64,000 nt of DNA, taken from Alentia gelatinosa. Lineage: Eukaryota > Annelida > Polychaeta > Phyllodocida > Polynoidae. The notes beneath the pieces are model-generated. The model ran no database searches and was not told the DNA's origin. It saw only the letters and a program-made list of their open reading frames with translations. Where the stretch lies: the NCBI GenBank assembly GCA_950022655.1, contig OX465583.1, forward strand, positions 16,143,298 through 16,207,297, written 5' to 3'. Shown in pieces: positions 47,501-58,282 of the stretch. Made by a program: the position numbers and the translations under genes. The stretch's first letter is position 1; the number at the start of each line of letters is the position of its first letter.

Positions 47501-47719
47501 AATGAGGAATGTAACCTTAAACTAGTACAGCATATGATGTTGCCCATCATGGAGTATGCAGGAATAATCTATTGTTGTACATCACAAAAACACAGAGATA
47601 CTATGCAAAAATTAGTCAATAATTCACCACGCATCGTAGTGGTCTCTTTTGTAAAAATAAAGTTGATCATTGTCCCGATATTCCCCACGCTATTACCAGG
47701 GCTTCAGTGCATATCTTGA
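47501..47719 (+). pseudogene. Reverse transcriptase C-terminal fragment
   Basis: The open frame reads LVQHMMLPIMEYAGIIY, then TMQKLVNNSPRIVV. This matches the L....LP.LEYA....W....Q.LE.VQ..A.RIV block downstream of the catalytic domain in non-LTR reverse transcriptases. No YADD box or 3' continuation was found. The frame runs to a stop at 47719 with a non-matching tail. It is a short decayed fragment. Confidence 0.5.
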
Positions 47720-47839
47720 GGTGCTATCTTCATTTTCAGATATATGATACACTATAGTTCAGGAAATATCGCATCAATGATGTTTCTCAGGGCATATAGA
47801 ACAACAATGTATTTCTAAAAGCTTTAATCCAAGTCTAGG

Positions 47840-48165
47840 TGGGATCTGCAGGCGTCGGGTCGGGGTCTTGGTGTGTTCGGGCGCGGTCCAGTTTGAATGA
47901 CCTACGGATTGTGTATTCCCATAAAAAATATGGGTTCCATCTGGTGCCTCGTCTGAATCTGACGCTGGAGGCTCTGGCGGACGGGGAACCAGTGTCAGAC
48001 AAGGTCGCTGTGGGCGACAGCAGCGACTTCTGGTGGCGCCACCCCTTCCTATCACCCCTTCCATCCCCTCCCACCCCCTTCTATCCCCTCCATCCCCTCC
48101 CACCCCCTCCCAACCCTACCACTCCTCCACACCCTTCCCCCATGCACCCTCACCCTTCATGCAAT
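47840..48165. repeat. Moderately CpG-rich patch followed by a C-rich CCCCTCCCA array
   Basis: The stretch to 48040 is open in three frames. The C-rich part (48045-48165) repeats CCCCTYCCACCCC. This is the same arrangement as other CpG patches in the window. Confidence 0.4.
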
Positions 48166-48189
48166 AAGTAAAATGGCCATCTTACAGCC

Positions 48190-48470
48190 TCTTCAGAGGG
48201 TGTTGCCAACTGGCGCTCTGTGGCCATGCATGCTGTGCTCCCGTGCACTGCCCGCTAATGAGTGTAAGTCCTGGCGTTTAGCCCACTCTGTGCCCCCGTC
48301 TGTTGTGCTGCTATCTCACACTGCCCACTCATCCAGTCTGTTCTGTGCCTGCGCCATGTTGTGCTGCCATCTTGCAGTGCCCACTAATGGGTGTCCAGCC
48401 TGTTCTGTGCCCATGCCATGTTGTGCCCTGTCTCCTACTGCCCTAGCTATTAGTCCTGAAGCAGGCCAGG
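48190..48470 (+). repeat. Minisatellite of about 65-75 bp, dispersed family A
   Basis: Units contain GTCCAGCCTGTTCTGTGCC, CATGTTGTGCTGCCATCT and ACTGCCCACTAATGGG. About four copies are present. The same unit occurs at 56.3 and 56.8 kb. Confidence 0.7.
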
Positions 48471-48899
48471 GGAAGTGTGTTTTGGAGTACATACAATGTT
48501 TTTTTTATTGAGTCTGGAGCTCCTTAATCTTCTGTTTTTAAATCTGCTTGTTGCCAGTTTGTACAGGCTCATCATTTTGAGATATGGGCGTTTTAAATAA
48601 ACATTTGAAAAAATAAAGAAAAGATTGAAAAAAAAAATCGATTTCAACTCAACTTTATAGCAAATTACAAAAGTTATTTTCAAAAGGAATCCCATATTTG
48701 ATAAGCAGAACTACATATGGGAAGATCAATAGTATATTTGACCTTGAAACATCAGGTGAAGGTCAAATTAAGGTAAATTTTGTCTTTCAATACGAAACTG
48801 TAGAATTTTTTAGATGAAATGCAATAGGTTTGCAGACCAGAATAGTTCTACATCATTCCTTTAAATATAGACATCTTACATTCCATACAAGAGCCTTGG
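48471..48899. other. No gene seen
   Basis: AT-rich, with A-rich AAAAAATAAAGAAAAG near 48608. Confidence 0.4.
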
Positions 48900-49027
48900 T
48901 TAACTTTTTTAGTCCTAGCAATGCCTGGAGGCATTCCTCGTCCCCTGCATGGGAATGCCCAGGGGACATGGAATGTCACCAGGCATTCCCACCCAGGGGA
49001 GGAGGAATGTCTCCAGGCATTGTTTAA
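48900..49027 (+). mobile_element. piggyBac-like terminus with palindrome array, or a very short element
   Basis: TTAA (48900-48903) is followed by exactly 16 nt and then AATGCCTGGAGGCATT (48920). Related near-palindromes follow at 48954, 48972 and 49006. The spacings 48920-48954 and 48972-49006 are both 34 bp. A second TTAA lies at 49024-49027. The layout copies the left end of the nearby complete element, but the bases differ. It is either a relic terminus or a minimal non-autonomous element. Confidence 0.5.
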
Positions 49028-49955
49028 AGATATGTATATGTTTATGTGTCATCATCACAACCGTTGTGTTTTATGAGAAATAATGGATAGATTTACACCA
49101 TATTTTCACAATAAATAAGAAATACTATGCTCATCATTATACTCTGTTGGCATTTGATAAGTAACTATAGTAACTGGTATCTAAAGGTTGCTAAGTGATA
49201 CCCATATGACAAACAGGTGCCATTACGGCGATAGTCTCCTCCCCTTAGGGTTTATAGCGGTATTACACATTGTCCTATAGTGCATGTGCTCTCCAATCAG
49301 GCTCTGACAATAAGAGTCAATAGGCATTCATAATGCCAGGTCTCCTAAGGCTAAATATCAACAGACTTGGGAAGTTGACCCAGTTTTGAATTGACAGTAG
49401 AAGTGATTCTCTTTACAGTAGCTTGATCTTAGGAAGGTGCACACAGCCATAATATGATATCCTACAAGGTTGAGATTTGGTTCACGTAACCTAATTAAGA
49501 TAAGGATTATAATCCGTAATGACTAACACAGAAGCACAGGTATGGACATAAATTTATTGAGTTTGAGTTGAAGTACGAGGTAATCTTATAGGTCCATAAT
49601 AACATATAATTAAGATATAAAAGAGAGTTCACTATCTATTGAGAAGCCCTACGAAGTAGGAGAAGTTGAGGAGATGAGACTGAAGAGTTTTTGTAGGGTA
49701 GGTGGGTGGTTCCTTCCTGTTTGGTGTCCCAGGGTTGAAGTGGACACCGGCGGGTTAGATTGGGGTGGTCACGTGACCGGGACCATGTGACCGGAACCTT
49801 GTGAGTGAGAGTCCTTAGCAAAAGTGCTCTGTTTCGCATTATGGCCAACTCTTGCAGTTAGCCCTATGAAATTAATGCTAATTTAAACCACTAGATGAGA
49901 AGCATAAACACCTAGTTTCTTTACCCTTTAATTTTTAGCAACACTGAGTCGTATC
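49028..49955. other. No gene seen
   Basis: Unique sequence between a palindrome array and the 20-bp hairpin. Not recognised. Confidence 0.4.
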
Positions 49956-50007
49956 AAGGCCTGTCCTTCCTTAGTCTGTATAATTAAACTAAGGAAGGAC
50001 AGGCCTT
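49956..50007. other. Perfect 20-bp hairpin
   Basis: AAGGCCTGTCCTTCCTTAGT (49956-49975) is perfectly mirrored at 49988-50007, with a 12-nt loop. A short stem such as this could be a MITE core or a foldable RNA. It is too short for a typical animal pre-miRNA. Confidence 0.7.
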
Positions 50008-50212
50008 TATTATACATCATATACAAAAACCCCATTGAAAATGTTTGGGGATTCAGTAAACCATGACCCATTATATAAAACCTGTCAGATACCATAACTG
50101 TAGTATACAGATTCAAATCTGTGGTATACAGCCTCAAATCCATGGTATATGGGAAAGATAGTCCCTTTGTGTTATAGTGCAAAGAAGTAGTCCCTCTTGT
50201 TATACCATTTAA

Positions 50213-50310
50213 CCCTTTCGCGCCGGCCGATGCCTTAAGGCATCGCAGCGCGTAGCCGGATGATGCCTTAAGGCATCGCCGTGTGTGGCCGGGTGATGCC
50301 TTAAGGCATC
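50213..50310 (+). repeat. Left terminal repeat and 33-bp palindrome array of the piggyBac element
   Basis: Sixteen bases after the TTAA lies the perfect palindrome GATGCCTTAAGGCATC. It is repeated at 50229, 50262 and 50295, exactly 33 bp apart. The spacers are GC-rich (GCAGCGCGTAGCCGGAT-like). Such subterminal repeats are typical transposase binding sites. The role here is inferred from position. Confidence 0.85.
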
Positions 50311-50525
50311 TTTTTTTCCTATTTTGCTATAACGTTGTTTTTTTTCCTTAATACTGGACCTATCAACATGATTTTTTCAGGGAATGTAGGGAATACCTAA
50401 CAATCAATAAATTTGTGCGAAATAATAAAAAGAAAAGGTGATCACGTGACCATATAATCGAATGAATCTGTGAATCGTCACACACAGACGACAATCGGAG
50501 TATCGCCGCACTCCAGTCCGCCAAC

Positions 50526-53441
50526 ATGGAGGACTCAGATGGGTCAGATAAGTGGTCTGGCAATGATTCGGAATGGGAGGATGATTTACCGATATCCACA
50601 CTACTACTTCTCAACCAGAACAACGATAAAGTTAGTGGAAATGCTGAAAATGATGCTGAAACGGACATAACCCCAGAAAATGAACAGGTTTGCGAAGAAT
50701 CGGTTATCGCACGAAGGTGGACACCTATGGTGAAAGGCCTCAACAAGTCGCCGCCCCTCCCAGACTTCGACGATTCCAAAACAGGCATCAACGATAATGT
50801 ACCTAGCTCAACAAAGACACCGATTGTTTTTTTTAATCTTTTCTGCACTTTGGCTTTTCTCAAGCGCCTGGTGAAATGTACGAACGAATATGCCCATCAG
50901 AGAAACACTAAAGGAAAGAGAAGCAAGATGAAATCATGGAAGGAAGTCAACCTCGACGATGTCAAACGGTTCCTGGCCCTGTCTATGCTCATGGGATTGA
51001 TCAGAAAGCCATCCATGAAGGAGTACTGGTCGAAAATAACGGAAATAGCAACACCCTTCTTCAGCAGAGCCATAACAAGGGATCGTTTTGCCAATATTCT
51101 AAGGTAAGAACAAATATTTATTGTTTTGCAGGCCTAATAGAAAAAGTAAACAAACGCAAGTCAAACCCCCGACGCAGGCACGCAGTATAGCTGTCAGACC
51201 AGCTGTCAGTGTCAACAAGAGCTCTCTAGGCTTTGATTGTAAAATGAATTATAGTGTCAATATTATAAACCTATTCAACCTGTGCACAAGTAGATTGACA
51301 TTCAGCTAGAAATGATATATAAATCATTATATTTCAGGTTTATCAATTTCTGGCCCCCTGCGGATGATGACGTTGACCCGACCAGACCGCACCCCGCCTC
51401 CTACAAGCCACGTTCGGGCAATAGAAAAGTCGACTGGTTGTTCTCCATAATAAATTCTGCGGCCACACGTTACTATAACCCTGGAAAAAACCTCTGCATT
51501 GATGAATCTATGGTGCCACACAAAGGAAGATGTTCGAATAAGCAGTACATGCCGGCTAAGCCGACCAAATGGGGCGTCAAGGTCTGGGTGCTGGCTGAGA
51601 GTTTGACAGGTAAGCGGATCTGGGCGAGTTAGAAAATCATGTCGCACAAGGGTTGAACATTAAATATATGAACAGTGACTTATATGAGCATATTCCCCAC
51701 ACTCTGAGATTTGTTCCTGTATAATATTTTGCATTTTGAACGTGAATTAACTTGATGATCGAATTAAACTGTTGCGCCTTACGCGGTTCATATTTTGACT
51801 TGCTTCAACATAGCGTCTACTGTGGAGAAAGGTTGACACGGGAGTGACAGCATCAGATGTTGATTTGAAAATTAATTCGTATGGACTTTTTACGTTATAT
51901 AAACGATCAGGGAAGTAGGTGGGAGCAAAGCCGAGACTCTGAGGTTTATTCCAGTTTATATATTGTCGGGTTCAAACGTGTGGAAGTAATAGTAAATGAA
52001 TTAAAGATATTGACATCGTACCGGGCTGTCGACTCAGTGGTGGGGCGGGTAGGGTAGGAACGCTTGTCAAGTGACAGCAGATCTGGGCAAGTTTGCAAAT
52101 CATTTCGCACAAGGATTTAACATTAAATATATGAAAAGTGACTTATACGAGCATATTCCCCACACTCTTAGGTTTGTTCCCGTATAATATTTTACATTTT
52201 GAACGTGAATTAACTTGATGGTCAAATTAAACCGTTGCGCCTTACGCGGTTCATATTTTGACTTGCTTCAACATAGCATCTACTGTGGAGAGTGGTTGAC
52301 ACAGCACGGACAGTAGGAGATGTCAATTTGAAAATCAATTTGTATGGACTTTTAACGTTATATAAACCATCAGGGAAGTAGGTGGGAGCAAAGCCTAGAC
52401 CTTAAGGTTTATTCCAGTATATATATTATCAGGTTTGAACGTGTGGAAGTAATAATAAATGAATTAAAGATATCGACATCGAATCGGGCTGTCGATTCAG
52501 TGGTGGGGTGGGAAGAGACGCTTACTGTGACAGTGGATCTACTCTGTTTATTCATTTATTTTCAGGTTATGTTGTGCAGGCTTTCCCATACTACGCTAGG
52601 AAAGATAAAAGGTCGACCACAAGCCTCTATGATTCAGTCGTTAGACCACTGCTACAGAAGGGAAAGGTTCTTGGACGAGCACATCATATATACTTTGACA
52701 ACTACTACACGACAGTCGCCATGTTTTCAGATCTTGCCTCCAGGTTCAATACATTTTGTTGTGGCACTGTACGATTGAACAGAAAAGGACTACCAAAATC
52801 ATTGATGGTGAAAAAACACCCAAAAATTGTTAAAAGGGGCGATTGTATCATTTCCAGGTCTAAAGATTTAGTTCTCTCAGTTTGGCGCGATCGGAAAATA
52901 ATTCATTGTTTATCTGCCATACATGGAAGTAATATGTCCACCTGCTTACGAACCCAAAAAGATAAAGACACTGGTAAATTTGCGAAGGGAGAGATTCCCT
53001 GCCCTAAGTCGATACGGGACTATTCAGCGTTTATGGGAGGAGTTGATCTGTATGACCAGCTATTTCATTATTATAATTTCGGGCGAAAGTCACAGAAGTG
53101 GACCCTGAAGATGTTTTTTTATATCATTGAACTTATGAAGGTTAATGCATATGTTATGTTCTGTCTGGCCAACAAAAAGATTTGAGAAGAGCAACCACAG
53201 GATATCCACATTGACACTAGAATCGCCCAGTCGATTAACATCTCGTTGTCTACCTGCCAACCTCGGCCGTAAAAGCTGGTGCGGGGTTTGCTTCAAACAG
53301 AATAGTAATAATGCTCAAAGTAAAAGAAAACAAACCAAATTCGGCTACAGTACTTGTAATTGTCATTTATGTCTGCCCGAGTGCTTCACTGTATATCATT
53401 CCATAGAGAATTACGGGTTCATTCAACATGAGGAAGAATAA
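50526..53441 (+). CDS. piggyBac-like DDD transposase, three exons, frameshifted before the C-terminal cysteine-rich domain
   Basis: This enzyme cuts and pastes the element at TTAA sites. The start is ATG at 50526 in a good context (AACATGG). Exon 1 is 50526-51103 (donor AAG/GTAAGA), exon 2 is 51338-51609 (acceptor TTTCAG, donor ACAG/GTAAGC), and exon 3 starts at 52566 (acceptor TTTTCAG). The reading frame is kept across both junctions. Exon 1 encodes an acidic N-terminus and the start of the DDE_Tnp_1_7-type domain. The three catalytic aspartates are visible: CIDES (codon 51501), IYFDNYY (52697) and GGVDLYDQ (53045, with a second Asp at 53054). The frame hits TGA at 53183. The C-terminal Cys/His region (WCGVC, then CNCHLCLPEC and YHS) lies in the next frame and stops at 53439-53441. 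A one-base slip in the A5 run at 53174-53178 would join the two frames. The combined length is about 575 residues, normal for the family. This copy is probably just inactivated, or the slip is a sequencing or assembly error. Confidence 0.9.
51104..51337 (+). other. Intron 1 of the transposase
   Basis: The intron is 234 bp with GTAAGA at the donor and a TATATTTCAG acceptor. It interrupts an Arg codon (phase 2). Splicing joins FANIL to FINFW, as expected for the conserved piggyBac core. Confidence 0.8.
51610..52565 (+). other. Intron 2 of the transposase, built from two 463-bp tandem repeats
   Basis: This 956-bp intron (GTAAGC...TTTTCAG, phase 1) consists almost wholly of two direct copies starting at 51617 and 52080. 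Each begins GATCTGGGC and ends near GTGACAG. The copies are similar but clearly diverged, for example in AACATAGCGTC against AACATAGCATC. Confidence 0.8.
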
Positions 53442-53456
53442 ATAAATGTCAATAAA
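53437..53456 (+). promoter_or_regulatory. Polyadenylation signals after the transposase
   Basis: AATAAA occurs at 53437, overlapping the stop codon, again at 53441, and at 53451. This fits a short 3' UTR. Confidence 0.55.
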
Positions 53457-53654
53457 CCCACCTGAACTGTATATATGATGTCTTGTCTTTAGTGTCAGTG
53501 TAAATCGATGACAGTTGATCGCAGACAACGCGCTGGCCCAGCCTCAGTATGAGACGCCATGGCGAAGTCAGTCCGGGTGATGTCCAGATTAATAAATTCA
53601 TTTTTAATTTCTCCACTTGTCCAAACCGCGAAATATATACATATAGATGAACCT

Positions 53655-54850
53655 AAAACTCTCTAGTTTGTTCCTATATAAGTCTCTGATCGTTTATCTA
53701 ATGTTAAATCCTTATGCAAAATGATTTGCTAACTCGCCTAGATCCGCTGTCACTTGACAAGCGTTCCCCCCTACCCGCCCCACCACTGAGTAGAGTGCAA
53801 AGTTCTATGTCAATATCTTTAATTCATTTACTATTACTTCCACACGTTTGAACCTGACAATATATATACTGGAATAAACCTCAGAGTCTCGGCGTTGCTC
53901 CCACCTACTTCCCTGATGGTTTATCTAAGTCCATACGAATTAATTTTCAAATCAACATCTGATGCTGTCACTCCCGTGTCAACCACTCTCCACAGTAGAC
54001 GTCATGTTGAAGCAAGCCAAAATATGAATCGCGTAAGGCGCAACGGTTTAATTCGATCATCAAGTTAATTCTCCATCAAAATGTAAAATATTATACGGGA
54101 ACAAACCTCAGAGTGTGGGGAATATCCTCGTATAAGTCACTGTTCATATATTTAATGTTAAATCCTTGTGCGAAATGATTTGCTAACTCGCCTAGATCCG
54201 CTGTCACTTGACAAGCGTTCCCCCCTACCCGCCCCACCACTGAGTCGACTGCATGGTTCAATGTCAATATCTTTAATTCATTTACTATTACTTCCACACG
54301 TTTGAACCTGACAATATATATACTGGAATAAACCTCAGAGTATCGGCTTTGCTCCCACCTACTTCCCTGATGGTTTATCTAACGTTAAAAGTCCATACGA
54401 ATTAATTTTCAAATTGACATGTTCTACTGTCCGTGCCGTGTCAACCGCTCCCCACAGTTGACGCCATGTCGAAGCAAGTCAAAATTTGAACCGCCTAAGG
54501 CTCAACGGTTATATTCGATCATATAGTTAATACTGGTCCAAAATGTTAAATATTATACGGGAAGAAAGCTCAGAGTGTGGGGAATATCCTCGTATAAGTC
54601 ACTTTTCGTATATTTAATGTTAAATCCTTGTGCGAAATGATTTCCTAACTTGCCTAGATCCACTTGTTGTAGTCGGCGTCTCCCCCCACCACTGAGTTGA
54701 GTGTGTGGTTCGATGACAATTTTCTTCTACTTTCACATGTTTAAACTGGACAATATTTATATAGGAACAAACCTTACAGTGTGGAGATTCGTTGTATATA
54801 TGTCTCCACTAATTTCCTGAAGGTTTAAACCTTGTCCCAGACCATTTTCT
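53655..54850 (-). repeat. Inverted copies of the intron 2 repeat, downstream of the transposase
   Basis: The same sequence as the intron 2 repeat is present in reverse. The recurring junction CTAGATCC falls at about 53741, 54194 and 54657, giving two full copies (about 453 and 463 bp) and truncated pieces on each side. Exon 3 is therefore flanked by large inverted repeats. Confidence 0.8.
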
Positions 54851-54859
54851 ACATGTTGT

Positions 54860-55887
54860 CTTTGCACTGCGGTGAAGGGAGTTGCTGGATTTGAAAGTGA
54901 CAACCACAAACACGCCATGCTGGGGCGAAGCCACATATATAACTCCTTGGTGAAATCGGCTCCTACAGATCCAGCACAGAATATATTTATAATGACATCA
55001 CAGGGGACAGATTCAGCAGGCTTTTCTGTTCCTTCCAGTATAATCCAATAGCGATGTCATAACGTCTTGTAGGGGTAAATCGACCAAATCCTGGGTGAGG
55101 TGATTGCTAAACAACTCGGCTTTCGTAGTATTGGCTTCATTGACACCGCACTTAGTAGAATGTCGATAGGTTCGGCGCCTTGGTAAATATCCATTTTCTC
55201 CCGTTATTTAGCGTCTATATGAATAAACCAGACACTGCCAGAATCGTGAAGACTTGTAGAATATTCGCAGGGTGATGATTAGAGAAGTCAATGCATTTTG
55301 TATGGTTATGACAGCAGCAAAGTTATATCACTGCAGAACCGGGACTTCGCAGGCTGGCGTTGTCAATATAAACCACTGTCACACTTATTTTGCGATCGAT
55401 GTCTCAACTTGGTACTGTCCATAGACGTTGATCTGCTGACTATTTCTTCATAACAACCACCCACATACGTAGGGAATACTTATATTTTGTTCATCCTCAG
55501 CTGGTAGAGTGATATTTGAATGATTCATAACATAATGGCAGATTTTCCCGTTGCAATATCCAATTCGACTGAAGGGCCAGAACCGCCAGTCAACGGGACG
55601 CCACTGTTCACCCGCATAAACTTATGAAGAAGGAGGAACTAAAATGGCGATATCTTTTTATTGGTTTGATAGAAATCTCCCATATTTCGTACACTTAATC
55701 TATATAACAAGGCGGTCATTGGGATACCACACTTTATTGCTTTGGTTGGGGGAAACATATTTATTTTCATTGATTTCAGGACTGGACTGCTCTCAGCTGG
55801 CAGATCAGGGCGCCACCACCCGGCCCACTGGGGTATCGCTGACCGAGTTACCCGGCGTATAGCCGTTTCCCGCCCCAGGGGGGCCCA
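54860..55887. other. Right interior of the piggyBac element, no gene recognised
   Basis: Unique sequence lies between the inverted repeats and the right end. It becomes GC-rich in the last 110 bases (55790-55887). I see no coding region here. The short open frames read as chance. Confidence 0.5.
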
Positions 55888-55902
55888 GCGCGAAAGGGTT
55901 AA

Positions 55903-56329
55903 TATGGCAGCTATTAGGTTTAATTTAACGAAAAGATGGATGTTAAATGCAACAAACGATGGTTTGTGAATTATCACTACTCAGTTCTGTGCTTAATAAG
56001 CCTAGAATGAGTAAATAATCATAGATTTGACAGGGTGTACCATAGGCACGAGTCTTTTCTTAATTTATTAGAATTAAATCATTTTTTATTTTCCAATAGT
56101 TATAACTTAAAATGCTGAGCTCTTACAAACTGGCATGAAGCAGATTCGGAATCAGAAGATTCAGAGGCTTTAGGAACAATCATAACACATCGTATGTACT
56201 ACCAAACACACCTGACCCTTCAGACTGGCTTTGACCTCATATTTGTACCACTATATTGGGTTAAGTCCTGTTGTCCAGGCCACTCTCTGCCTGGCCTATG
56301 TTATAATGTCACCTTAAACCCGCCCTGCT
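55903..56329. other. No gene seen
   Basis: AT-rich DNA flanking the right end of the piggyBac element. Confidence 0.4.
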
Positions 56330-56910
56330 GATGGAGGTCCTGGTGTCCAGCCTGATATGTGTCCTCGCCATGTTGTACCACCATCTCATACTGTTAAAGC
56401 CCAATACCTATCTACAGAGTAAGGGTTGAAGGATTAATTCCCAAATCGTATAGGAGTCGGGGAACTTGTCGCAGGCGAATTACGTAACCCTTCGCTCCAC
56501 CGGCGGACATTGAGGAGACTAGATTTATCAACATGTTGATAAACCTTTTTGCCACCGATTTAGGAATATACAAATGACAACTTGTCGGCGACAAAATATC
56601 ATCTGAAAGAGGTGGTTAACTAGTCGTTGCCTGAAATTTGCCTAGCTGTCCTACATGTACCGACTAGGGCCGACTCCGTTAGGATGCCTTGCCTGAGACA
56701 AATTACCGACCGTTTGTCGCCGACAAACGTACATGAATGTTCCGAAATCGTTAGATGTGTATTGGGCTTAATGGATGTAAGTCTCTGTGTCCAGTCTGCT
56801 GTCTGTCTCACACTGCTCGCTAATGGTTGAACATCCCAGTATCCAGCCCACTCTGTACCCAGGCCATTTTGTACCACTATCTCACACTGCTCCCCCACCA
56901 TAATGGGTCT
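56330..56910 (+). repeat. Family A units at two places around a palindrome
   Basis: GTGTCCAGCCTG plus GCCATGTTGTACCACCATCT (56350-56395) and two more units (56770-56905) match the 48.2-kb minisatellite. Between them lie the perfect palindrome TTTATCAACATGTTGATAAA (56524-56543) and paired GTCGGCGACAA/TTTGTCGCCGACAAA sequences, suggesting an inserted element. Confidence 0.6.
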
Positions 56911-57599
56911 GCGTCTTGATGAGGTGCCAGACTGAGTTCAGTGATTACCCTGTGACTCTCTGAGACCCCCTCTCTCACTGCGCACAGGCATACTTCCACC
57001 AGCCGACAAAATGATCAGCAATTTTTAGAAAAAAAACCTTATGTGCAAATAGTGGGGACCGTGGTGTAATTACTAATAATCTGAGCCAAAGATCAGCGGT
57101 AGGCATTTTAACATTTTATAGTATCTTCAAATATTCATATTTCTGTATGCCCTAGCACCCCCTCTCTCTCCAATCTCGCTCTCACATACTGCCATAAAGA
57201 GTATCGATTTTATAATCATATACACTTTGAATAGTAAGTACTGTTATACCATATACTCCACATGTATATGGCACAGGGTGGCGTAGACTGTTAAACATAA
57301 ACGTGTTGAGACATTGATGGAGCGCGGCTGCTCGTTTTGACACGATTTGTGATATGAGATGAGATGTTGTAGCGTGTTAGCTTTATATATTATATGTATT
57401 CGTGATCGAATATGCTGACCTTATGCCCGTGGGTTTATTTCCGCCCGGGGCAGGTACTACTAGGGATACTCTAGTATATCTCTAGGAAAACAAAGACTTT
57501 GCTAGACTTTGCTAAAAGAGCCGCCATGCACTCTGGTCGTATTCATACATGAGGAAAGTGTGCATACATCCGACAATGGTTTTTATGCTTTAGAACACA
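56911..57599. other. No gene seen
   Basis: Unique, AT-rich sequence. Confidence 0.4.
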
Positions 57600-57745
57600 G
57601 ACAATGGCCGATTTTACTGGCCTGCCTTTCAGTGATGGGGAAATTGACCCAATCGCAAAGCCGGATGGTCAAGTTGACCACCAGGGCAGTAGGGTAATCC
57701 TCTCTACCATGCAAGACCCGGACCGGTCCTTCTCCACAGTGATTC
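57600..57745 (-). mobile_element. SINE-like repeat, copy 2
   Basis: On the minus strand CATGGTAGAGAGGATTACCC, CTGCCCTGGTGGTC and GGGTCAATTTCCCC give a D-arm-like and a B-box-like element. It matches the 1.8-kb copy and ends against the MITE at 57747. Confidence 0.55.
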
Positions 57746-57746
57746 A

Positions 57747-57973
57747 CCTGGGGCCCGTTTAATAATCTAGGATTGTACATGTGGACCCTTTTCTGTATGC
57801 CATAGAGACCTAGGGATGATACAGGTCAATTTTATTCAACACTTATGGACGAACTTATGGATGGCTAATACAGTCTTATCAAACAGATTTAAATATCATT
57901 AACCGATAACCGTTGTAGGAGGTACAGAAAAGATTCTTCATGTACGATCCTACATTATCAAACGGGCCTCAGG
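57747..57973. mobile_element. MITE with GGCCCGTTTRATAAT ends
   Basis: The inverted ends are about 36 bp long with few mismatches. CCTGGGGCCCGTTTAATAAT at 57747 is mirrored by ATTATCAAACGGGCCTCAGG ending at 57973. GTACATG motifs close the repeat. The element is 227 bp, with no ORF. GGGCCCGTTT ends are common in invertebrate MITEs. Confidence 0.75.
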
Positions 57974-58282
57974 TTGCTTGATCTGGCTGCATCGCCTCCT
58001 TGTATGATCGTAGAAGGTTATGTATTATCAACGAACCGTGACACTTCCAGTCACATATTACCCTACAGCAGGATTCCATCCAGCAGCGCCATGTCACATG
58101 GAAAAGATGAACACCTGCTTGATACACACGCACTATTAATATGTAAACATTTAATCTCACTCCTGCCATTTTTGTTATATAGGATTGATATTGGGAACTT
58201 GTTCTCCATGCCCCTACGAGTATTGCAGTCTGTTATCCATGGCCTATATCCTATGTGTCGCCCATACTTTTAATGTGTACAG

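Larger units (their letters stand above)
50209..55902 (+). mobile_element. Complete piggyBac-type DNA transposon with TTAA target duplications
   Basis: TTAA at 50209-50212 is followed by CCCTTTCGCGC (50213-50223). The inverse, GCGCGAAAGGG (55888-55898), is followed by TTAA at 55899-55902. A CCC/GGG terminus inserted in TTAA is diagnostic of the piggyBac superfamily. The interior, about 5.7 kb, holds a three-exon transposase gene, a 33-bp palindrome array just inside the left end, two 463-bp direct repeats filling intron 2, and inverted copies of the same repeat after the gene. The right end has no palindrome array, so the ends are asymmetric. The length is larger than usual for piggyBac (about 2.5 kb) because of the internal repeats. 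Confidence 0.93.

Noticed and set aside
47774..48171. Overlapping frames on both strands
   Set aside because: Three frames are open at once over a GC/C-rich patch that ends in a C-rich array. None looks better than the others.
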